The translations under genes and the position numbers were made by a program. 64,000 nt of DNA from Okapia johnstoni (lineage: Eukaryota > Chordata > Mammalia > Artiodactyla > Giraffidae): positions 5,270,001-5,334,000 of the forward strand of contig JAGTYA010000024.1 of the NCBI GenBank assembly GCA_024291935.2, read 5' to 3'. The notes beneath the pieces were generated by a model. That model ran no database searches. It was not told the DNA's origin and saw only the letters and a program-made list of their open reading frames with translations. The number at the start of each line of letters is the position of its first letter. Within the stretch, counting starts at the first letter, position 1. Shown piece after piece: positions 10,741-20,892 of the stretch.

Positions 10741-11581
10741 GTGAAGAATCTCTTAAATAGGAAGGAGGTTCTGGAAGTGCAGAGGAGACCGTGATCCCAA
10801 AGCCCAGGGCTATATTCTGTGTATATTCATGCAGATATGCCTGAGGCACTAGAGAGGAATACTAATGAGGAATTCCAATAAGCATGAGGAATAAATACCC
10901 CAGCTTCTGTGCAAAGTTGTGGCTAGAATGGGTCCTTCAGAGGGTTCCCAGTAAGACCGAGCCCCAATTACTCTCATCCTTCCTGTCTCATCCCCTGCTC
11001 ACTTGTGATCCATAGGAACCCTTCCTAAGCTCTTGTCTAGGGATCTGCTTTCTGATGAACCCGGTCAGGGACACATGATCAAATCCCTTCAAAAGACGTG
11101 GGGTCCAAGCTTGCCTCTTAGACACATCGATGGAAACCCAGGTAGAAAGATGCAGGATGTGGGCTCTGTGTGCCTGGGAAAGGGCAGGAGAAGCTTGTGG
11201 GCAGCAGAACCAGAGCTCTAGGGAAACACAGCAGAGAGTGTTCCAGGGAGCAGCTGGAGGGAAGGCCAGACAGTCAGCTGGTCTGCCCTGCAGATTGGTC
11301 TGAAGGGAACTAGTGGAAGTTGAAATGGGCTGAATTGCCAAGGCAGCCGAGTGTGTACAGTGACATGGAGCAAAAGGGCCTGGGGCTGCAAGGACTCCCT
11401 AGTGACTGGGATCAGCCTGGAGGGTTTGTTAGTGAGAAACCACAGCCTCTCCCCAGGCTAACGAGGGACATTTTCTTTCTTCACTTTGGCAGCTAGGAAA
11501 CTCAAGGTCAGGTCTATAGCTGACCTCTAGCAAGAGCACAGGAATGAATGGCATGCATCTCCATGTACTTAACTTCCATAA
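10741..11581. other. No gene or repeat recognised
   Basis: Mixed sequence without assigned repeats. Open frames near 10988-11341 (minus) are short and domain-free. Confidence 0.4.
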
Positions 11582-11722
11582 TGATCTTCTTCTCCTTCTA
11601 CTCCTCTTCTTCCATCTCCCCCTTCCTCCCTCTCCTCTCCTCTCCTCCTCCCTCTCCCCTGCCCTCTCTTCCTCTCCCCCTTCTCCTCCTTTTCCTCCCC
11701 CTCCTCTCTCTCCTTCTTCTGC
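11582..11722 (+). repeat. Pyrimidine-rich low-complexity tract
   Basis: About 140 bp of nearly pure C/T on the forward strand with irregular CTCCT, CCTCC and TTCTC units and very few purines. Tracts of this kind can form triplex DNA and are often length-polymorphic. Confidence 0.9.
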
Positions 11723-11824
11723 TTTCTGTCTACATCACTCTTCCAACTTCCAATTGTTGCTTTGCATTGTGTATATTTTTAGGAAGTTGCTTCAATTCCT
11801 TAGACAAATAAAGTGAGGCACTGA

Positions 11825-12165
11825 TGTTGCTCAGTTGCTTAGTCTTGTCCGACTCTTTTTGACCCCATGGACTACAGCACTCCAGGCTTCCCTATCCTTC
11901 ACCAGCTCCCAGATCTTGCTCAAACTCACATCCATTGAGTCAGTGATGGCATCTAGGCATCTCATCCTCTGTTGCCCCTTTCTCCTCCTGCCCTCAGTCT
12001 TTCCCAGTATCAGGGTCTTTTCCAGTGAGTCAGGTCTTCACATCATGTGCCCAAGGTATTGGAGCTTCAGCTTCAGCATCAGTCCTTCTAATGAATATTC
12101 AGGGTTGATTTCCTTTAGGATTGACTGGTTTGATGTCTTTGCTGTCCAAGGGACTCTCAAGTGGG
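11825..12165 (-). mobile_element. BovB LINE 3' end, 5'-truncated
   Basis: Antisense BovB 3' end. The complement encodes the C-terminal segment seen in full in the copy at 20893-23205. Typical phrases are ACCCCATGGACTACAGCA, CAGTCTTTCCCAGTATCAGG and GTCCAAGGGACTCTCAAG. Only the last ~340 bp of the element are present. Confidence 0.88.
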
Positions 12166-12855
12166 GCATAAATAAACATAAAACATAAACCTCAAAGGTA
12201 TGCAACTGTTAATACTTTGCTTTCTATCTTAATAAAGAGTAAAGATTTTTCTTGTAAAAAAGGCAAATATGCATTGCAAAAAATAATTCAAGAAATACTA
12301 GACAAAACAGAAAGGAATGTAAAATAAACATTTCTGTTACTCAGAAACGTCTGTCATAAACTTTTGATGGACAATTTCCAGGCATATCTCCATGAACCTA
12401 CACAGGATGTGACAGAAGAGATAGACTGGGGGGAAAATAGGATCATAATAGCATCATATGTTTCCTTGAATTTAAAGAAAGAAATGGAAATTGTGGTAAA
12501 ATTGAGGGAATTTTGTACTTCAAATACATTTTGATTTATAAAAGATATATCCTCCTACAGTTAAAAAGAAAAAAATTAAATATATTGAGATGTTGCTATG
12601 ATTTTAAAATAACTGCTGATTAAATTTTCTACCATATGCGATACCTCCCTAGTAAGAAAGATTAGGAAATTAACACTTTCATCCCGCCACCTCCTGCTTT
12701 TGTCATACTGTGTCAAGGTTATGCTCTTTCATGTTTGGAAACAACATTGCTGTTGGAGACTTGGGCTTTGTTCTGTGTGTGTATAGATTCAATACTCAGC
12801 ATCCGTTTACTCTCCTCCTCTCCCAAGACCCCACCACGCTCACTCCTGGTCTTGC
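12166..12855. other. AT-rich sequence, nothing assigned
   Basis: AT-rich stretch with an A-run near 12255-12290. It may include degraded LINE sequence, but no family was recognised and no gene is seen. Confidence 0.35.
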
Positions 12856-13271
12856 CTTTCACGAGTTCAGTTCAGTTCAGTTGCTCGGTCATGTATGACT
12901 CTTTGTGACGCCATGGACTGCAGCACACCAGGCTTCCCTATCAGTTACCAACTCCCGGAGCTTGCTCAAACTCACGTCCATTGAGTCCGTGATGCCATCC
13001 AACCATCTTGTCCTCTGTCATCCCTCTCTCCTCCTGCCTTCAGTCTTTCTCAGCATCAGGGTCTTTTCCAGTGAGTAAGTTCTTCGCATCAGGTGGCCAA
13101 ATTGTTGGACTTTCAGCTTCAGCATCAGTCCTTCCAATGAATATTCAGGACTGATTTCCTTTAGGATGGACTGATTGGATCTCTTTGCAGTCCAAGGGAC
13201 TCTCAAGAGTCTTCTCCAACACCACAGTTCAAAAGCAATTCTTAGGTGCTCAGCTTTTCTTTCACGAGTTC
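12856..13271 (-). mobile_element. BovB LINE 3' end with perfect 13-bp target-site duplication
   Basis: A 5'-truncated BovB in antisense, about 12869-13258. It starts in + coordinates with the (AGTTC)n simple-repeat tail typical of BovB and runs to ATTCTTAGGTGCTCAGC, where the truncated 5' end lies. CTTTCACGAGTTC flanks it perfectly at 12856-12868 and 13259-13271. The minus frame 13018-13206 is a remnant of the BovB ORF end ([19 protein letters not shown]). Confidence 0.95.
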
Positions 13272-14084
13272 TTCATTTTTGAAATATATTTGTTAATGGT
13301 ATTTTTTTCAAGAAAGGCTCATGAAGGTTACCTCCTGAGTTCCTACATTCTTGAGCAGAGTATCATTGCCTTGGGATCTGGAAAATCAACTTAACTGGGT
13401 ATGAAACTCTGTGGTTCTATTTTCTTGCCCTCAGATCTTGCTAGATGGTCCATGGTCTTCTAGCGCTGCCTTGGAGAAGTTTGTGCCACCCTGATTCCTC
13501 CCCATCATTGTGAAATGGCCAATAGATTCTATTTTTGAACCTCAGTTGTGTCATTCAGATATGTTTTTATGTTGACATATTTTTATCAGGTTTTTTTTTT
13601 TTTTTTCTGAAAGGTGCTGCACATTTTTGATCTACAAATATAGATTTTTTTAAACTTCAGAATTGTTGTCTGGCCTTATTTCTTAGATTATGTTGTTGCC
13701 TCATTGATTGCCTGTATATTTGACGGTCTTTGTCTTGAGAACATTATTTTCTTCCTAATCTTTGAAAAAACTTTTCTAATTAATTCTAGCCTTTTCACAA
13801 TGTTCCTTAGACTATTTTCATCATGCTGCTTCTATTTTTTGCTCTTTCTAAGGTGGGTTCCGTCTCTCCTGTTTCTGTTCCTTTATTTCATTTCATTCCC
13901 ATGCAAGACAGCTCGGTGTAATTTTGTGCTGTTGTTTTATGCGCCTTTACTTCAATCCATATGAAAAATTTTTAAACAATGTCATGTTGTCTGCAGTTTC
14001 CTAGTGTTCCATAAAACCAATTTTTCTGATATCGTCCCCTCTTTCTTTGGGCAATTCCCCCTGTGGTATATTTTCTTCATCTGC
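13272..14084. other. AT-rich, probable degraded LINE; 16-base T run
   Basis: T-rich sequence with a T16 run at 13591-13606. Phrases near 13400-13460 faintly resemble antisense ancient L1 3' UTR. No gene seen. Confidence 0.35.
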
Positions 14085-14239
14085 TTTTGTTTGCAACCCC
14101 ATGGACTAGTCCATGGAATTCTCCAGGCCAGAAAACAGGAGTGGGAAGCCTTTTCCTCCTCCAGGGGATCTTCCCAACCCAGGGATCGAACCCAGGTCTC
14201 CCACATTGCAGGCGGATTCTTTCCCAAGAGGGAAGCCCA
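14085..14239 (-). mobile_element. Bov-tA SINE, partial
   Basis: Antisense Bov-tA: CCATGGAATTCTCCAGGCCA, CCCAGGGATCGAACCCAGGT (reverse of the B box) and CATTGCAGGCGGATTCTTTC, ending in GGGAAGCCC. It abuts a sense-strand copy head to head. Confidence 0.88.
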
Positions 14240-14346
14240 TAGCTCTGTTGGTAAAGAATACACCTGCGATGCAGGAGACCCCAGTTCGATTCCTGGGTCG
14301 GGAAGATCTGCTGGAGAAGGGATAGGCTACCCACTCCAGTATTCTT
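14240..14346 (+). mobile_element. Bov-tA SINE, partial (head half)
   Basis: AGCTCTGTTGGTAAAGAATA, GCAGGAGACCCCAGTTCGAT and CTACCCACTCCAGTATTCTT. The copy stops at the point where the next Bov-tA head begins. Confidence 0.88.
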
Positions 14347-14542
14347 GGGCTTCCCTTGTGGCTCAGCTGGTAAAGAATCCTCCTGCAATGCAGGAGACCT
14401 GGGTTGGATCCCTGTGTTGGGAAGATCCCCTGGAGAAGGGAAAGGCTACCCACTCCAGTATTCTGGCCTGGAGAATTCCAGGGACTATATAGTCTATGGA
14501 GCCACAAAGAGTTGGACACGACTGAGCAACTTTCACTTTCAC
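14347..14542 (+). mobile_element. Bov-tA SINE, full length
   Basis: GGGCTTCCCTTGTGGCTCAG head, tail AAGAGTTGGACACGACTGAG and a TTTCACTTTCAC end. It lies in tandem behind a partial copy and opposite an inverted one, making a SINE cluster of three. Confidence 0.92.
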
Positions 14543-15146
14543 AGCCCTTTGTGGGAGGGTAGTGAGGGAAGGGGTAGGTAGTGTGGGAAATGCCTTCCAT
14601 CTGAATTTATTGTCTTAGCATCTCTGTCCACATCAGTTATTTCTTTTGCTGTAGGAGTGCAGCTCAGTATTTATCATCTCAGTGATCAGATGGCCCAATC
14701 ATAGCATTTCATGTAGGTTATCAGTTTCATGTAGGATCATGTAGGTTATCTGAGGATGTTCATGTATCTTTATCAGTTTCTACATTTGTCCCGACAGATT
14801 TTACAAAACTTGGCAGGTGTGTTTCAGATTTTGTAATTGAAGTTATAAACAATTTATGGCGTAACTCACATTGAAAAAAGATCCCCCTTCTATTTTTTCT
14901 TTTTGTTTCTGTGATTGTTGTTTGAGGTTGGTTTTGAGAAAAGGAAGTGAAATATGTATCTACTCCATTATTTTCACTTGGGCATCAAGTGCTTTCTCAT
15001 TCACTACCTTTCAGTCCCATTGGCAACCCAGGAAAATGGTGAGGTGGTTTCCTTTTGGAGGGGGCAGAGAACTGGGGAACCCAGAGCCTAAGAGGAGAAC
15101 AAGACTGCAGGGCCATCAAGGGCCAGAGAAGGCAGCACTCACAAAA
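14543..15146. other. No gene or repeat recognised
   Basis: T-rich sequence with a locally repeated CATGTAGGTTATC phrase at about 14710-14750. No family assigned. Confidence 0.35.
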
Positions 15147-15848
15147 GATGTTGGCAATTTGATCTCTGGTTCCTCTGCCTTTTCTAAAACCAGCTTGAAC
15201 GCCTGGAAGTTCATGGTTCATGTATTGCTGAAGCCTGGCTTGGAGAATTTTGAGCATTACTTTACTAGCATGTGAGATGAGTGCAATTGTGTGGTAGTTT
15301 GAGCATTCTTTGTCATTGCCTTTCTTTGGGATTGGAATGAAAACTGACCCTTTCCAGTCCTGTGGCCACTGCTGAGTTTTCCAGATTTGCTAGCATATCG
15401 AGTGCAGCACTTTCACAGCATCATCTTTCAGGACTTGAAATAACTCAACTGGAATTCCATCACCTCCACTAGCTTTGTTCATAGTGATGCTTCCTAAGGC
15501 CCACTTAACTTCACATTCCAGGATGTCTGACTCTAGGTGAGTGATCACACCATCATGATTATCTGGGTAGTGAAGATGTTTTTCATATAGTTCTTCTGTG
15601 TATTCTTGCCACCTCTTCTTAATATCTTTGGCTTCTATTAGGTCCATACAGTTTCTGTCCTTTTTTGAGCCCATCTTTGCATGAAATGGTCCCTTGGTAT
15701 CTCTAATTTTCTTGAAGAGATCTCTACTCTTTCCCATTCTGTTGTTTTCCTCTATTTCTTTGCATTGATTGCTGAGGAAGCCTTTCTTATCTCTCCTTGC
15801 TGTTCTTTGGAACTCTGCATTCAAATGGGAATATCTTTCCTTTTCTCC
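15147..15848 (-). mobile_element. BovB LINE, internal reverse-transcriptase fragment
   Basis: The complement encodes BovB residues such as DQCKEIEENNRMGKSRDLF, KKIRDTKG, ITHLESDILECEVKWALGS and KASGGDGIPVELFQ, continuing to GRGTRDQIANIF. Frame breaks lie near 15390 and 15260. Both ends of the element are missing, so this is a fragment bounded by deletion or later insertion. The right edge abuts an L1 at about 15850. Confidence 0.9.
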
Positions 15849-16904
15849 TTTAATTAAAGATGATGTAAATAAATGGACAAATATTCCATGTTCATGGATT
15901 GGAAGACCCAGTATTGTTAAGATGGCAATACTCCCAAAATTGACCTACAGAATCCAATACAATCCTTATTAACATCTCAGATGACTTGATTTAGAAGTTG
16001 ACAAACATACTAAAATACAGGTGGCATTGCAAGTGACCCAGAACAGCCAAAACAATTTGGGAAAAGAGAAACAAAGTAGGATAATTCACATTTTTTGACT
16101 TCAAAACTTACTAGAATGCAGTAGTAATAAAGACAACATGCAATGGGCATAAGGACAAACATATAATCAATAAAATATAATTGAGAGTCCAAAAATGAAC
16201 CCATAGTTCTGTGGTCAATTGATTTTCAACAAAAGTGCCAAGACAAGTCAATGGGAAAAAACAGTCTTTTCAACAAATGGTACTGCAACAACTGGATTGC
16301 CACATGCAAAAGAATTAAGTTGTACTTTCCCTTAAATTATATGCAAAAATAGCTCAAAATAGTTCAGACATAAATGTAAGACACAAATCTCCAAAACTCT
16401 TAGAATAAACCATAGGGATATACCTGCATGACCTTGGGCTTGGCAACAACACCTAAAGCCCAAGTAACCAAAAAAAAAAATGGTAAATAGAATTCAACAA
16501 AATCTTTTAAAACTGCTGTTCTTCAGAGACCACTTTCAAGAAAGTGAAAAGACAAGCCAGAGATTGGAAAAAAACATATTTGAAACTCCTATTTTAATAA
16601 AGATAGGCTATATTTTAAAAACTCCTACAACTCAGCAACCAAAAGACAAATAATCAAATTAAAATGGACAAATTATTTAAATAAACATTTTTCAAGAGAT
16701 GATATATGAATGGCGAATAAGCACAGTAAAAGATGCTCCATATTACTAGTTATCAAGGGAATACAAATCAAAACCACTTCATACCCACTGGAATAAAGGA
16801 GAAATTGGGACCCTTCCACATTGTTGGTGGGAATGTAGAAAGCGTGGTCATTTGGAAAACAGTCTGGTATTTACTCAAAATGTTCAACATAGAGTTATCA
16901 TGTG

Positions 16905-17138
16905 TTGGTGGTAGTGGTTTAACCACCAAATTGTGTCGGACTTTTGTGACTTTATGGACTATAGTCTGCCAGGCTTCTCTGTCCATGGGACTTCCCAGGC
17001 AAGAATACTGGAGTGGGTTGCCATTTCCTTCTCTAGGAGATCTTCCCGACCAAGGGACCAAGCCCGGGTCTCCTGCATTGCAGGTAGTCTTCTGCATTGC
17101 AGGCAGATTCTTTACCAACTGAGCAACCAGGGAAGCCC
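16905..17138 (-). mobile_element. Bov-tA SINE in L1
   Basis: Antisense Bov-tA from GTGTCGGACTTTTGTGACTT to CAACTGAGCAACCAGGGAAGC. The TSD is AGAGTTATCATGTG (16891-16904) against AGAATTATCATATG (17139-17152), two mismatches. The CTGCATTGCAGG phrase is doubled at about 17073-17105, a small internal duplication. Confidence 0.92.
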
Positions 17139-17377
17139 AGAATTATCATATGATATACCAATTCCATTCCTCAGTACATACCCAAGAGAAATAAAGGCAT
17201 ATGTTCACACAAAACTTGTACAAAATGTTTATAACAGTATTATTCATAATAGCCAAAAAGTTGAAATAAAATCAAATATCCATCAACTGATAAACGGATA
17301 AACAAAATGTAATTTATCCAAAGAATAGGATATTATTGGATCATAAAAAATAATAGGTACTAATATATGTCACCCCA

Positions 17378-17542
17378 GGGGCTTCCCTCATAGCTCAGTT
17401 GGTAAAGAATCTGCCTGCAATGCAGGAGAACCCAGTTCAATTCCTGGGTCGGGAAGATCTGCTGGAGAAGGGAAAGGTTACCCATTTCAGTATCGGGCCT
17501 GGGTCGCAAAGAGTCGGACATGACTGAGCGACTTTCACTTTC
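17378..17542 (+). mobile_element. Bov-tA SINE with internal deletion
   Basis: GGGCTTCCCTCATAGCTCAG head and CGACTTTCACTTTCA tail. The middle is shortened: TCAGTATCGGGCCTGGGTCG joins the head directly to the tail, so about 40 bp are missing. It sits inverted relative to the copy 240 bp upstream in the same L1. Confidence 0.92.
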
Positions 17543-18294
17543 ATATGCTATAACATCAATGAACTTTGAAAATATGCTAAGTGAAAGAAGCCAGTCATAA
17601 AAGACTGTGATTCTATTAAACAAAATGACCAGGAGACTAAAATCTACCGCAGTTACTTAAGGCTTAAAGGGAAGGGGCACTAAGGGTGTAACAGCTAAAG
17701 TGTATGGTATTTCTTTATAAGGTGACAAAAATGCTCTAAAATTAATTATTGTCATCATTTTACATGTCTATGCTATACTAAATACTAGTGCACTGTACAC
17801 TTTAAATGGATGATTTTTATAATATGCACATTATATCTCAACAAAGCTGTTATAAAAAATCTTAATAGCTATAATAGTTGCCTTTAAGTTAGGACTTCTG
17901 GAGTGGCAGAGTAAGGGCCTCTAAAAATTCTTCTTCTCCATAAAATCAATAAGAACATGCATAAATAGTCAAAATTAACTTTTTCAGAAGCTCTGTGAAT
18001 TAACCAAAGGTTTTCAGTAACCCAAGAAACATGTCTTCAACAAAAACCCTCTGAATTTCAGTTAAAAAAGAGAGAGAACTCTGTGATTTTTTTAACCTGT
18101 CCTGTTTCCTTCTTTCTTCCCCCCAGTTCTTCAGTAGATTTGAAAAGCAGAAGACTAGCAACCACAGTAGCTGTGAAAGCCAGCAGCATAGCAGCAACTG
18201 GAGGGGCAGAGCAGCTTTGGTGCTCCTCCAAAAGGCCCAGAAAAATGTCATCATTTTACCTGTCTGGAAGTGCATTGGATAAGCCCTATTCACA

Positions 18295-19569
18295 AGGTTG
18301 GTGCAAAAGTAATTGCTGTTTAGGATGGTAGATTTTTAGTCATTTTAACTAGGCTCAAACACACCTTTATTCATCAAAATAGGAACCATTACAGTCAATA
18401 CATTTATGCCCATGAGAAATAATTTGTTTATTCCTATAGAGTGAAAACTCTGTGCTTTGGGATTTGATGAATTCTTGGAAAGCCTTTTCTGCATCCTGCT
18501 GGTGTGGAAGTGTTTTCTCTGCAAAAAGTTGTTGAAATGCTTGAAGAAGTGGTAGTCAGTTGGTAAAAGTTTAGGTGAATATGGTGGATGAGGCAAAACT
18601 TCATAGCCCAGTTCGTTCAACTTTTGAAGTGTTAGGTGTTGTTGTGGAGGAGAATTGGGTCCTTTCTGTTGACCAATGTCAGCTGTGGGTGTTGCAGTTT
18701 TCTGTGCATTTCATCAATTTGCTGAGCATACTTCTCAGATGTAATGGTTTCATGGGGATTCAGAAAGTTGTAGTGGATCAGACTGGCAGCAGACCACCAG
18801 CAGTGACCATGACCTTTTTTTAGTGGGCGGGGGGGAGGATGCACGTTTGGCTTTGGGAAGTACTTTGGAGTTTCTTCTCAGTCCAGCCACTGAGTTGATT
18901 GTCACTGGTTGTCATGTAAAATCCACTTTTCATCACACATCACAATATGATCGAGAAATGGTTCATTGTTGCACAGAATAAGAGAAGATGACACTTCAAA
19001 ACCATGATTTCTTTGATTTGCAGTCAGGTCATGAGGCACCCACTTATTGAGCTTTTTCACCTTTCCAATTTGATTTAGATGCTGAATGACCATAGAATGG
19101 TCAGTGTTGAGTTCTTTGGCAACTTCTCATATAGTTGTAAGAGAATCAGCTTTGACGATTTCTCTCAAATGGTTGTTGGAAACTTCTGATGGCCAGCCAC
19201 TATTCCCCTCAACTTCAAGACTCTTGTCTCCTTTGCAAAACTTCTTGAGCCACCACTGCACTGTATGTTCATTAGCAGCTCCTGGGCCGAATGTGTTGCT
19301 GATGTTGCAAGTTGTCTCCACTGCTTTATGACACATTTTGAATTTTAATAAGAAAATTGTTTGAATTTGCTTTTTTTCTAACATAATTTTCCTAACCTAA
19401 AATAAATATAAAGTAAATAGCAAGCCATACATCATTAGCAAACAATATAAAATGAGAAATGTCCATTAAAATGATGTATAACATAATCACATTTATTTAA
19501 GGATGTATTCCAACATCAAATGGCAAATTTCAACAATGCAAAAACTACAATTACTTTTGCACCAGTCTT
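18295..19569 (-). mobile_element. Near full-length mariner (Tc1/mariner DNA transposon, Hsmar1-like)
   Basis: About 1.28 kb, the usual length for this group. Terminal inverted repeats are visible: GGTTGGTGCAAAAGTAATTG at the left edge (from about 18296) and its decayed complement ATTACTTTTGCACCAG near 19550-19565. A transposase pseudogene fills it on the minus strand. It sits in an ancient L1 and so is younger than that L1. The terminal TA duplication is not clear at the left edge. Confidence 0.93.
18345..19384 (-). pseudogene. Mariner transposase pseudogene
   Basis: The transposase would cut and paste the element through its terminal repeats. Four collinear pieces survive on the minus strand. 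19384-19127 is the N-terminal DNA-binding half, with VQWWLKKFCKGD. 19093-18902 includes HLNQIGKVKKLNKWVPH and CDEKWILHDN. 18844-18632 includes WWSAASLIHYNFLNP. 18620-18345 includes NELGYEVLPHPPYSPKL and PTDYHFFKH. The first three share a frame and are separated by stop codons where CpG decay (CGA to TGA) is plausible; a frameshift precedes the fourth. In the DD34D triad the first D (CDEKW) and third D (PTDYH) remain, but the second is N (LLHNN in place of LLHDN). No function is expected. Confidence 0.92.
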
Positions 19570-20039
19570 ACTATTTGACTTGATACAGAGCTTGCTCCCT
19601 GGGGGAAGTCCTATCTCCAGGGTGTTTGTCAAAAACAATCAGTGTTAATTGTTTAACAAGCCAACTGTCTAAGACAGTGATACCAGTTGAGATAACCAAA
19701 ATGATGGCAAAAAAGTCATGAAAGGAGCAACTGGGGAATTACATGTTCACAGGCAGGGGAACTTTGAAAAGCTCATATATTCCTAGGGGGCTATAAATCT
19801 TTGCCGAGGTGCAGGGATAAGACTATACTCAGGAAAGGCCTGTGAAGCCTGAATCTCTCACCTCTGCTGACATTAAGATCCATGCAATGGTTAACTGTGG
19901 GTTTAAGGAAGTATTGTAAACTGCTGGAGAACTGAAGATATGCCCAACAAACACACCAGCTGCTTTGGCAAAGAGTAAGTGATATATTGTCTCGAGGTAT
20001 TTAAGGAAATCTCTGTCTAATCATTAGCTGACCACTAAG

Positions 20040-20892
20040 TTAACTGACCTGGTTCGTTTTGTACTCCAAGGACAAACTTACCTGTTACTCCAGGTATCTC
20101 TTCCTACTTTTGCATTCCTAAGACTTCCTACTTTTGCATTCTAGTCCCCTATAATGAAAAGGACATCTTTTTTGGGTGTTAGTTCTAGAAGGTCTTGTAG
20201 GTCTTCATAGAACCGTTCAACTTCAGCTTCTTAAGAATTACTGGTCAGGTCATAGACTTGGATTACTGTGATATTGAATGGTTTGCCTTGGAAATGAACA
20301 GAGATCATTCTGTCGTTTTTGAGATTGCATCCAAGTACTGCCTTTTGGACTCTTGTTGACTATGATGGCTACTCTATTTCTTCTAAGGGATTCCTGCCCA
20401 CAGTAGTAGATATAATGGTCATCTGAGTTAAATTCACCCATTCCTGTCCATTATAGTTCACTGATTCCTAAAATGTTGATGTTCACACTTGCCATCTCCT
20501 GTTTGACCACTTCCAATTTACCTTGATTCATGGACCTAACATTCCAGGTTCCTGTGCAGTATTGCTCTTATAGCATGTGACTTTACTTCCATCACCAGTC
20601 ACATCCACAACTGGGTGTTGTTTTCGCTTTGTTTCTGTCTCTTCATTCTTTCTGGAATTATTTCTCCACTGATCTCCAGTAGCATATTGGGCACCTACTG
20701 ACCTGTGGAGTTCATCTTTCAGTATTCTATATTTTTGCCTTTTCATACTGTTCATGGGGTTCTCCAGGCAAGAATACTGAAGTGGTTTGTCATCCCTTCT
20801 CCAGTGGACCACGTTTTGTCAGAACTCTCTCCCATGACCTGTCCATCTTGGGTGGCCCTACATGGAATGACTCATAGTTTCACTGGGGTCAA
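20040..20892 (-). mobile_element. BovB LINE 5' part, inverted (twin-priming arm)
   Basis: The complement reads from the BovB 5' end (CCAGTGAAACTATGAGTC near 20855-20872) through the endonuclease region: MGEFNSDDHYIYYCGQESL at 20441 downwards and GTWNVRSMN-like coding near 20530-20560. It ends near the GVQNE region at about 20040-20060. It points opposite to the BovB 3' part that begins at 20893. A 24-bp tandem duplication lies at about 20100-20147. Confidence 0.9.

Larger units (their letters stand above)
15850..17866 (+). mobile_element. L1 LINE (L1MA/MB-like), 5'-truncated, with two SINE insertions
   Basis: Sense-strand L1 ORF2 C-terminal region: GTTAAGATGGCAATACTCCC, CCAAAACAATTTGGGAAAAG, AATGAACCCATAGTTCTGTG, CAACAAATGGTACTGCAACA, CATAATAGCCAAAAAGTTGA and GTGAAAGAAGCCAGTCATAA, in order. 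The 3' UTR ends near ATATCTCAACAAAGCTGTTA. Stops are frequent, so it codes for nothing intact. Bov-tA copies at 16905-17138 and 17378-17542 interrupt it. Confidence 0.88.
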
